Shown here: positions 1 through 8,865 of the stretch, piece by piece | Layout of the letters: every line of letters begins with the position of its first letter | Numbering within the stretch: the stretch's first letter is position 1 | NCBI GenBank assembly: GCA_029706075.1 | Contig: JAINUG010000007.1 | Span: 7,379,501 to 7,443,500, forward strand | Length of the DNA stretch: 64,000 nucleotides | Direction: 5' to 3' | Source: Aldrovandia affinis | Taxonomy: Eukaryota > Chordata > Actinopteri > Notacanthiformes > Halosauridae | Notes under the pieces: generated by a model | Seen by the model: the letters and a program-made list of their open reading frames with translations, nothing else | Told to the model about the DNA's origin: nothing | Databases searched by the model: none | Translations under genes and position numbers: made by a program

Positions 1-1339
1 TAAATTTTGTTTAATGACTTAGTCATACTGCTCATTTAAAAGGAAAATACAATTTGAGGTTAGGGCTAAATATATTTGGGTTAAATGTATGCTAGAATTC
101 ATTGTCTGTACCTGGCCTGAAGATTTAGACTTACTTCTCTTTTCTGCTTGTGACTTTTGAAGAATGTTCTTATGCCAGCATTTCTTTTCATGTTAGCTGG
201 CCCAACAGAAAAAATTGTATTAGTTCAGGTAGCTAGCTACTGACTACTAGCTAACTATACCCATTACCTTACTGAACATGCACTGGATGAAGTAGCAAAG
301 TTAGCTAACTAGCACACGTGTAACTCACTTAATACACAACAACAGGTGGTTTGAAATATGGGGGATATTCACAATATTTAATCATCTAAACAGTATGAGA
401 CAGATACACACTGTAAAAACAATGGAATCAATCAATATGTTTTATGAATGACATGCCTAGCTTGCTAATTAGCTTGAGCTCCATATCTTTCTACAATGGC
501 TAACGGTGGCCCTTAAATAACCCTTGACTCTTGAGATATTTCACCGTCTGGACTGAATGAAATGAATACACATGGATATTGTTCCACTGCTAACATGGCT
601 GTATCTACCCTTGAGAAGATGATGCAGTGATGCTTGGGACAACTTTGCTTGGCACAGTCGCCAAGCAAATCATGTAGGTGTAGAGATCAAAAAAGTTGAC
701 TGCTTGTATTATAACCAGATTAATGCTATTCATCTCCAGAGATCATCTATCGATAGTTACTTTGTGTGTAGTTTTGAGTAGTCACTAGCCAAACGTAGCT
801 GACTGTTACACAAACCACTTTTTAGTGAGACTACAGTGGTGATAGGCTAATTTAGGCTAACGTAGCATACATTGACAGTGGGCCAGCTTCATTTTAGTGT
901 AGATTTTCAGTGGCCATTCATAAAATCATGACAGTCTACTACTCTTGTAGTGAATTAGCTACAAGTGTAGACTGATTACATAAAATATTTCTTAATGACA
1001 TTTCTGGTGACGAACAACCCTAGAGGGGCTAGGTCTCATGACCTCGGTAATTCTCGACTCCTAGATACGGCCCTGACTGCTAATATAGCTGCCACATATC
1101 ACAGTCCATAGCTTATCACAGTAATTTTACTTTGAAATCGTCACTTGCTTTATTAGTATGGGGAAAATTTGAAAGTTCCAGTATATACCAGCTACCGTTT
1201 CCATGTGTACAGCCTAGCACAGGGTACCTACATTTTTTTAAAAATTGTGATTTATTGAGGGCGACCGATGTGGCGTTTTCAGATGTCCCCCCGTGCCCCC
1301 TATGATGGCACCTATGATGCAGTTATACAAAGATGAATG
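1..1339. other. Left flank, no gene seen
   Basis: AT-rich single-copy-looking DNA with many TAGC/GCTAGC words. No reading frame or RNA gene is recognisable. A short block around 448-476 (TGACATGCCTAGCTTGCTA) reappears near 47080-47100, so part of this flank is itself an old dispersed repeat. The last six bases (1334-1339) are the target duplication of the element that follows. Confidence 0.6.
1334..1339. repeat. Target site duplication TGAATG, left copy
   Basis: TGAATG directly precedes the first base of the long inverted repeat at 1340 and is repeated directly after its last base at 11483-11488. Homology between the two arms stops exactly at this border, as expected for a duplicated target rather than element sequence. 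Confidence 0.8.
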
Positions 1340-1462
1340 AGTAGTATATATGGGGCACTTTAGGGCGCTTTTAATTACTTATTTAATTACTTTTTAAATT
1401 TCCAGTTGATAAGGGGAGGACGTATTAAGAGGAAGTATTTATGGCAGGAGGGTTTGTGTGAT

Positions 1463-1603
1463 GCAAGCCCCGTGGGGGTGTCGTGACCGCGTTTTTGGGT
1501 GGGGGAAGTTAGTGCAATGTCTCTTCATGTCCAACTGCAACCTCTAACACGCAACCCTGTGGGGGAGGTGTCGTGACAGCGTTTTTTGGGGGGAAGTTAT
1601 GTG
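1463..1603 (+). repeat. Subterminal direct repeat pair, left arm
   Basis: Two similar units of about 52 bp, 1463-1514 and 1551-1603, each run GCAA(G)CCC, GTGGGGG, TGTCGTGAC, a T-run with GGGGG, then GGGGAAGTTA. They lie 120-265 bp inside the terminus and are mirrored in the right arm at 11219-11359. Paired subterminal repeats often serve as recognition sites for an element's own protein; that role is inference here. Confidence 0.6.
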
Positions 1604-2209
1604 TTATCCATACTGACAGGCGTGCCTGGCTTGAATTGGCCAATGTTAGTTAACAGCTAAGATAGACAGCTGTTTTTTTGTTTAGCTTGCTATCTTTGTG
1701 GGTAAATTCATGTTTAAAATGAGACTTAATAGCATGTCAGATGGGATATCACGGCTAATGATAAAAATTCTTAAATACTTTTATTAAACCATTTTGTTGT
1801 GTATTTTCTGTGACGCTGTGGTACCACACAATATTCGAGGTTTAGTGCATAAGGGGCGTAAGTGCCATTTTCATAATTTTACAGGAGAGCAAAAACAAAA
1901 TATTTATTTCATTTATAACACCATATACAAACCACGCATGTTCTTAAAAAAGATTGCCTTTTATTATTTCAATGTTTAAAAAAAGAATAAAAAAATACAT
2001 TATAACATTACATTTTAATGTAAAAAAGCACTTATGTCTTTTTCGCGCTGACATTTCACACTCTTTTCTATAGTGCTATAAAGTGCTATAAAGGAGAACA
2101 GTGTAACTTGAACACAGGCATGTTTTCTTGTAAACACCCCAAAATAATTTTAGCAACTAAATTCAAGAACTTTATCATTTTTGTTTAATCTAATCTTTCA
2201 ATAGTCCTA

Positions 2210-3776
2210 CAGCCGTGGCCAAAAGTTTTGAGAATGACACAAGTATTGGTTTTCACAAAGTTTGCTGCTTCAGTGTTTTTAGATCTTTTTGTCAGATATT
2301 ACTATGGTATACTGAAGTATAATTACAAGCATTTCACAAGTGTCAAAGGCTTTTATTGACAATTACATTAAGTTTATGCAAAGAGTCAATATTTGCAGTG
2401 TTGACCCTTCTTTTTCAAGACCTCTGCAATTCGCCCTGGCATGCTGTCAATTAACTTCTGGGCCACATCCAGACTGATGGCAGCCCATTCTTGCATAATC
2501 AATGCTTGGAGTTTGTCAGAATTTGTGGGTTTTTGTTTGTCCATCCGCCACTTGAAGATTGACCACAAGTTCTCAATGGGATTAAGGTCTGGGGAGTTTC
2601 CTGGCCATGGACCCAAAATTTCGATGTTTTGTTCCCTGAGCCACTTAGTTATCACTTTTGCCTTAGGGCAAGGTGCTCCATCATGCTGGAAAAGGCATTG
2701 TTCGTCACCAAACTGTTCTTGGATGGTTGGGAGAAGTTGCTCTCGGAGGATGTTTTGGTACCATTCTTTATTCATGGCTGTGTTCTTAGGCAAAATTGTG
2801 AGTGAGCCCACTCCCTTGGCTGAGAAGCAACCCCACACATGAATGGTCTCAGGATGCTTTCCTGTTGGCATGACACAGGACTGATGGTAGCGCTCACCTT
2901 TTCTTCTCCGGACAAGCTTTTTTCCGGATGCCCCAAATAATCGGAAAGGGGATTCATCAGAGAAAACGACTTTACCCCAGTCCTCAGCAGTCCAATCCCT
3001 GTACCTTTTGCAGAATATCAGTCTGTCCCTGATGTTTTTCCTGGAGAGAAGTGGCTTCTTTGCTGTCCTTCTTGACACCAGGCCATCCTCCAAAAGTCTT
3101 CGCCTCACTGTGCGTGCAGATGCACTCACACCTGCCTGCTGCCATTCCTGAGCAAGCTCTGCACTGGTGGTGCCCCGATCCCGCAGCTGAATCAACTTTA
3201 GGAGACGGTCCTGGCGCTTGCTGGACTTTCTTGGGTGCCCTGAAGCCTTCTTCACAACAATTGAACCTCTCTCCTTGAAGTTCTTGATGATCCGATAAAT
3301 GGTTGATTTAGGTGCAATCTTACTAGCAGCAATATCTTTGCCTGTGAAGCCCTTTTTGTGCAAAGCAATGATGACTGCACGTGTTTCCTTGCAGGTAACC
3401 ATGGTTAACAGAGGAAGAACAATGATTTCAGGCACCACCCTCCTTTTAAAGCTTCCAGTCCGTTATTCTAACTCAATCAGCATGACAGAGTGATCTCCAG
3501 CCTTGTCCTCATCAACACTCTCACCTGTGTTAATGAGAGAATCACTGACATGATGTCAGCTATTCCTTTTGTGGCAGGGCTGAAATGCAGTGTAAATGTT
3601 TTTTGGGGATTAAGTTCATTTTCATGGCAAAGAGGGACTTTGCAATTAATTGCAATTCATCTGATCACTCTTCATAACATTCTGGAGTATATGCAAATTG
3701 CCATCATAAAAACTGAGGCAGCAAACTTTGTGAAAATTAATATTTGTGTCATTCTCAAAACTTTTGGCCATGGGTG
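2210..3776 (-). mobile_element. Complete Tc1-like transposon, DD35E type
   Basis: Bounded by TA at 2208-2209 and 3777-3778. The ends are CAGCCGTGGCCAAAAGTTTT and, on the other strand, CACCCATGGCCAAAAGTTTT. The right arm of the host element keeps the unoccupied site (CCTAGTATGCAG near 10563-10574), proving both borders. Inner direct repeats similar to the end motif lie about 200 bp inside, as in IR/DR-type Tc1 elements. The single transposase gene on the minus strand is open. The element entered after the two arms existed, since only the left arm has it. Confidence 0.95.
2386..3402 (-). CDS. Tc1/mariner transposase, DD35E, intact
   Basis: A 338-residue transposase that would cut out and reinsert the element by binding its terminal repeats. 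The frame opens at 3438, but I chose the Met at 3402 (MVTCKETRAV) because family members start there and the 12 preceding residues are not typical. Order: paired-like helix-turn-helix (about residues 1-50), a GHPRKS linker, second HTH (about 60-110), then the catalytic domain. Catalytic residues are D149 (FSDESPF), D241 (FQHDGAPC) and E277 (DLNPIENLW), with 35 residues between the last two. That spacing is DD35E, as in the group named Traveler, rather than the DD34E of Sleeping Beauty. The length is normal and there is no stop or frameshift. One oddity: the linker reads GHPR where most relatives have the AT-hook-like GRPR. Likely a recent copy; activity is unproven. Confidence 0.93.
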   Translation of the reverse strand: MVTCKETRAVIIALHKKGFTGKDIAASKIAPKSTIYRIIKNFKERGSIVVKKASGHPRKSSKRQDRLLKLIQLRDRGTTSAELAQEWQQAGVSASARTVRRRLLEDGLVSRRTAKKPLLSRKNIRDRLIFCKRYRDWTAEDWGKVVFSDESPFRLFGASGKKLVRRRKGERYHQSCVMPTGKHPETIHVWGCFSAKGVGSLTILPKNTAMNKEWYQNILREQLLPTIQEQFGDEQCLFQHDGAPCPKAKVITKWLREQNIEILGPWPGNSPDLNPIENLWSIFKWRMDKQKPTNSDKLQALIMQEWAAISLDVAQKLIDSMPGRIAEVLKKKGQHCKY

Positions 3777-5452
3777 TAGTATGCAGTGTGCACAGTTTGA
3801 CACGTAGAGTGAAGTAATTTCATTCTAACCATCAGAAATATTTATATAACAAAAAGAACATTAAAATTGATATTTATTTCATATATTCAGCATTATAGGT
3901 ATTCAAAGGTAATGTTTTGAAGTTAGTGTCGGTATACAGTGCTTTAAGTACAGTATCATGAAACAGTAAAAACATTCATTTTTTCATGGCAATCTGTAAC
4001 TTTGTTATCCAGCTTATTGCAATTGCAAAATGCTTTTTTCCTTTGAGTTCATCTTAGTTTGCTCAACTACTTGTTGTAACTGTCTTAAGTGAACTGTGTG
4101 ACACAATCTTCCAGCCACAAAACCATCACGGGGCCAAAACCAAACAATGACATTACCCAAAATCAATAACAAAACCACTTATCACCCAAACTACAATTTT
4201 ACCAGATCAACATAGGCACGTCAGGTTGATTCATACCAGAACAGCATAAGAGGAAATATGTAAACCAATTGTTTTACCTTTTAAAGCCTTCTTCATAGAT
4301 TTCCAGATGGGGGATCCATTATAATGACGTTAACATTCCACAACAATGCGGATTCGATAGTCATTAATGACAGGGTAAAAAGACAGTTTTGGCACATTGG
4401 AGAAAAACTTAAAGTACATTCTTCACCTTTAACCTTTCTACCATTAGTGAAAAAGAGTGTTCTCCCTCACAATTAACAATCAGGAAGGTAGTAGTAGCCA
4501 GGATTATGTCAACATTTTAGTAAAGTTAACTAAATGTCTGTGTTTTTAAGTGGATAACATTTCATATACTTTCCAATCATTTAATGCACGTCTGAGAATG
4601 TTAATGAACTAGTTAATTGCTTTAGCTCACTTCACTTGTTAGGTACGTTAGCTAACTTACATTATTTCTCGAGCAGTTCATTTTAGTTTGAAGTCAGATG
4701 GCTAGCTAACTAGTGATGTACATGTAGGCTAACGAGCTGTTACATTGACACAATAGCTATGCATTCACTTGTACAACCTAGCACTAGCTGTCTAATATCT
4801 GAAAAACTGAAAATGTAGCTAACGTTAGCAAGCCAACAGACTAAATGTTGATTGCTAAATAAAGTAGCCAGCTGATAAGTAATACACTAACCGTTTAGCA
4901 AACATTAGCAAGCCAGATATTGCACAACAATTGTGCAGTAGCTACAGTGTCAATTGCATTGTATTTTGATGTTAGAAAATGCTCTATTAGTTACCTAGCT
5001 CAATATCAAGTGATGCTTTTTGTAGCTAGAACACTCTCATTTCCTTTGAGGGCACAATCCATTCGTTGAATTTTGCAATAGTTTTGGTTTCTCCGCTTTT
5101 CAAATTTCCTGATATGTTAGTAAACATGACTGCCATGAGCCAATGCAACTATTGTGACAATATTGCATGTGGCGGTTAAACGGCATCTACTCCTAAACTG
5201 CTTGACCTACCGACATGTAATAAACTAATGGAATATTTCCATCATTTTCATCAACCAATTGGAAAAATGGTTATAAAATACAGATGGATTCTCAATAACT
5301 CACAAAACTTTATATGTGTGTAGAGTCCACTCTCCCATCATGGCATTGATTTGACCACATGGTGGCGCTATAACAGTTGCTATATTTTCAAACTTTGGTA
5401 TAGATATGTATCTCCTATGGTGTACATTGTTGCAAGTGACATTTTATCAGGT

Positions 5453-5926
5453 TCACCAATTTTGCCATGTAGCGGCAACTACCTCGGCTATACCTCTAAT
5501 TTCCTCTGTAGAACATTTCTCTCCAATCAATAGCAGCGGCACGTCCAGAGTGTAGCACAAACAAGGGTGAAACAGCCTTTTATATATTTTTTCATAATTC
5601 AAATATAAATAACTTTGGTCAGGCTCGTAAAGGCAACTGTGTTGAATCTGACTAGGGTGGCTAACTATACACCCATAGCAGTCCTCTTTCAAGTCCTGCT
5701 CAATAATATAGTCCAAGATGCAGGCTATTGACGCTTTTATCATCCTGACTATCCTGAATGTGGAAACACTGTCAGGAATAGGGTCATTAGGAGGTGTTGG
5801 CGGTAGAAAGGTCAGGTTGCTTTCGCCCATTTCTTGCCCCAAACGCTGCAGCCATACCGAGGTGTTGTCAAAGTCAATGGTCCCATCACAGGTGCTGACA
5901 TCTTGGTTGTTAGAGATGTGAGCCAT
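5453..5926 (-). CDS. Uncharacterised 157-aa protein of the long-TIR element
   Basis: I do not recognise this protein. It starts MAHISNNQ, is acidic in its N-terminal half, and holds a possible zinc-binding cluster near residues 83-97 (DCYGC...HPSQ..HSC), followed by a Tyr-rich stretch, a YKRLFHPCLCY segment and a hydrophobic LDVPLLLIGEKC strand. No signal peptide or clear membrane helix is seen. The start is supported by a 5' leader with a TATTTAAAGG box about 55-65 bp upstream and three GC boxes further up. The stop codon lies in the last bases of the left inverted repeat (5453-5464), so the final three codons are shared with the other arm. As the only convincing frame in the element core it could be a residual element gene. 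The Cys/His pattern resembles hypothetical proteins of large DNA transposons, but that is an impression, not a match. Confidence 0.5.
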   Translation of the reverse strand: MAHISNNQDVSTCDGTIDFDNTSVWLQRLGQEMGESNLTFLPPTPPNDPIPDSVSTFRIVRMIKASIACILDYIIEQDLKEDCYGCIVSHPSQIQHSCLYEPDQSYLYLNYEKIYKRLFHPCLCYTLDVPLLLIGEKCSTEEIRGIAEVVAATWQNW

Positions 5927-5980
5927 GTTTTTTTTTTTTTTGCAGTTTGGCAGAGATGTTTAAAACAGATAACCACGAAT

Positions 5981-6055
5981 CCTTTAAATACAGATAAGAC
6001 AAAGGTGGGGGCGGGTTAAAAACGAATGGTTGGGCGGGAGCCAGGCGTGGGGGCG
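5981..6055 (-). promoter_or_regulatory. GC-box/TATA-like promoter of the 157-aa frame
   Basis: On the minus strand, reading toward the ATG at 5926: CGCCCCCACG (6045-6055), CCCGCCCA (6031-6038), CCCGCCCCCACC (6004-6015), then TATTTAAAGG (5981-5990). The leader ends in a run of about 14 A just before the ATG. Clustered GC boxes plus a TATA-like box in an otherwise AT-rich region support real transcription of the downstream frame. Confidence 0.45.
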
Positions 6056-6059
6056 TTTG

Positions 6060-7955
6060 AGACCTTAGGTTGTTTGGATTACGGATGTTATAATTTTCTA
6101 GAAAGAAAATGTAACGCCTTCTGTTCCTTCCACCACAAAAACAGTTGGTCTATCTTTTTAAAGTAAGTGGTCAGTTCATGTAGATCTTTCCAAAGAACGA
6201 AAATCCTGCATAAATTAATCTGCCATTCTCGTTTCTCGTACTTTTAAAATTGCATCGCATTAAATACTTATTACAAAACACATCCTGGGCTCTTCTCTCT
6301 TGTATCAAAACAATTCATGTAGCTGTATTTACAAAGGATGTTCAGATGTGCAGTGCATATACAGGAGCTTTTTTGACAATTTACATGATTTTAAACATAC
6401 CAAATCCCATTATTAATGAAAAAAATGAAAAAATACTAAAATGTGTTTTACAGTGGCACAATTTAATTCAGAGAAATATATACATTCAACCCAACAAAGA
6501 GGGCTTAAATCAGCTCCCTTATGAATGAAGTATTGTGAGATGTGCTATGACCCACAGTAATGCCGGTCAAAGAAGATGTAAACTTAGATGTAAGCACATA
6601 AAATTGTATTATTTTATACAAACAATGCTTTTAGATGTGTTTTAGAAGACACAATGGCACCTTTTTTGTCGTATATTACCATTTTAGAAGTTCAGTAGTA
6701 AAGCTACCACCAGCTTCAGTTTTATCAAACTACCAACGTATTGTTTCAGCTGAGCATTTTAAAAGCCACGTACAAAGTTGAACTTAGTACATGTTATTCC
6801 ATCTGAAACCCCCATTGAGGCTTCCAAATATCTTACCGTTTTATCATTCCCAGACTGCATCAGTGAGAGGACAAACCAACAGCGAGTGTCTGTGTGTTAT
6901 TCTCTCCATTCTAACGCATTTTTTAATGTTTTTAAATCACACTTCCAATGAAGCAGACTGCTCTTTGGCACAACAGTTTTTTAACTCATCAGAATATGTG
7001 ATGCCATTACTGTTTATTCTCTAAGACAGAGCATAATTGTGCACCTTCTATAAATGGCTTCCACAGCTGAACTTTCACTGAAGCAGTTGAGATAGAACAC
7101 CTTGCTACAGATAACAGTAGCAGTGCCCAACCATTTAGAGATAAAACATTTATACATTTATAATGGCTAAACAACTAGATGTAATTATTATTATTTGCAG
7201 GTAGTGCTTGGAAGAATGATTACACATGACACATTTTGAACCAATTAATGGTTCATGAGGAGAATATGTTTAAATAATGGCAGAAAATGTAGAACAGTAG
7301 ACCTCAAGAGCCCTTGAGGCAAAAGAGCATCAGAACCGCTGTTGTATGTGTGAGGCATTGCTAACATGCAATATTTTAAATCATTTTAATATGTTCAACT
7401 GATATATTCAATATATTCAATAATTCAACTGACTGTTATAGTAACGCTGTTTCTGATCAATAGCCTATTGCTGAGATGGAATATACGATTTTATACTTTT
7501 CGATTTTGGATAAACCATGTGTTTTTTATAAGCACGCCATCCCAAGTGGTGGAAAGGAGAAAACACATTTTGATAGGTTGCCAGATAGTGCTGAGAAGAA
7601 AATAGGTGTCAAGAAAAGATATTGTGTAAATGTTTCTGTTATTACATGAAAAGCTTAATGGTTTTACACCACCAATAGCTATGCACTGAGGCTTTGTGTA
7701 TGAGCTGTTGCAGGACTAAAGGTCGCTCGCATTACATCCTTTTCCACTGAGAAGTGCGTTCAGTGCCAGCAACCAGAGGTAAAGAGTGTTGGGAAAATTG
7801 TGTCAAAGCAATCATTTACAACAGAATTTTGTGAATTATTCCATTTTTTAAGGTGTCGTCATGAACCTTGGAGACATGTTTTACTTTGACTTTACTATAT
7901 TCTTGCACACAGTTACAAACTGAATAAAAAGCAGAATTGACAGTGTCTATTATAG
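6060..7955. other. Core of the long-TIR element, no gene recognised
   Basis: AT-rich. Two short plus-strand frames (6250-6528, 92 codons; 6791-7024, 77 codons) have no recognisable motif and ordinary AT-rich composition, so they are not called. The stretch 8558-8865 after the solo LTR is likewise empty. Confidence 0.5.
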
Positions 7956-7959
7956 CTAT

Positions 7960-8553
7960 TGTGGCAGCCCAAGGGGCTGGGCACAAGGAAATGGCTGCCT
8001 GGCCTACAACACATGGAAGCCTGAAAACACTACATTTCCCAGCAGGCCACAGGAACACCTGAACGAAGTCAAGGCAACGGGACTAGCGACCAGCTGAAGG
8101 CCATTTCAAGGCCTATTTAAAGGGCTGATTCCCACTACACTGGGAGAGGAGTAGGAAAGTGTTGGTGAGGAGTTGGTGAGTGTTTGTTAAAAGAGAGAGA
8201 GAGAGTACTGTGAAGTTGTTGACCAGCCAGTATTTGGAGAAAGAGTGATTGTTGGAGTGTTTTTGGTATATGAATTTGGATTGTTGGAGGACCCCCCTTT
8301 GGATTTGACTACGGACTGGATTGCGGACTACGAACTGGATTTTGGATTTGGCTTTGGTCCTTGACAACGAGAATAGGATTTGTGGACTTTGTGTTTGTAT
8401 TCCCCTGAAGACCCCTCCCTTTGTTTTGTGTTGTCAAGTAATAGGATAATAAATTATCATTTTGTTTTTGAATACTGCCTCCTCCTTGTTCTTGAACTTG
8501 CCTACGCCCTCTGCAAGGTCCGTGTGTGTCGCCCAACCCCTGGGGACACCACA
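7960..8553 (+). mobile_element. Solo LTR (family A), 594 bp
   Basis: Starts TGTGGCAGCC and ends GGGGACACCACA, flanked by a 4-bp duplication CTAT (7956-7959 and 8554-8557). A TATTTAAAGG box lies at 8113-8122 and an AATAAA-type signal near 8449, giving a normal U3-R-U5 order on the plus strand. A second copy in reverse orientation lies at 44690-45230. No internal retrotransposon sequence is attached, so this is a recombination product. Confidence 0.8.
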
Positions 8554-8865
8554 CTATATAAACATATTTAAAAATAAACATATTTACATATAGACAAACA
8601 TAGAGTACACCTAGCACACTATACATGTTTGAATGTGTACAAAGGTTTGTGTTTATATCCCCAAACAGTTATACTTTTGAACTATTCTGCATATTACATG
8701 CAAAAACTGAAAATTTATTGGTTTACAGCAGCTAAGTTTTTTAGGCACCATGTTTCTTTTAATAACTTTTAAAGAAACGAGCCCAAGGAACTATGTAGTG
8801 AAAGTTGCATGCCGATACATTAAGTAGTTTTGTCGGAGATGTCATTTGAGTGTTTTACAAAAAAT

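Larger units (their letters stand above)
1340..5464 (+). repeat. Left terminal inverted repeat (interrupted by Tc1)
   Basis: Matches the complement of 8866-11482 over its whole length once the Tc1 insertion at 2210-3776 is removed (about 2560 bp). By eye there are only scattered substitutions and small indels, roughly 2-4 percent. The inner border is sharp: both arms share ...CACCAATTTTG and diverge immediately after 5464. The arm contains many TTAGCTAACG-type words and a short frame at 1794-1979 with CxxC and CHFH residues but no ATG; I do not call it a gene. Confidence 0.85.

Noticed and set aside
1794..1979. 61-codon frame with CxxC and CHFH, mirrored at 10818-11015
   Set aside because: No ATG, short, and conserved in both arms only because the arms are near-identical DNA.
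6250..6528. 92-codon frame in the element core
   Set aside because: AT-rich, no motif, no promoter or start context.
8113..8626. Minus-strand frames of 84 and 105 codons
   Set aside because: They lie antisense inside the solo LTR 7960-8553 and run past its border.
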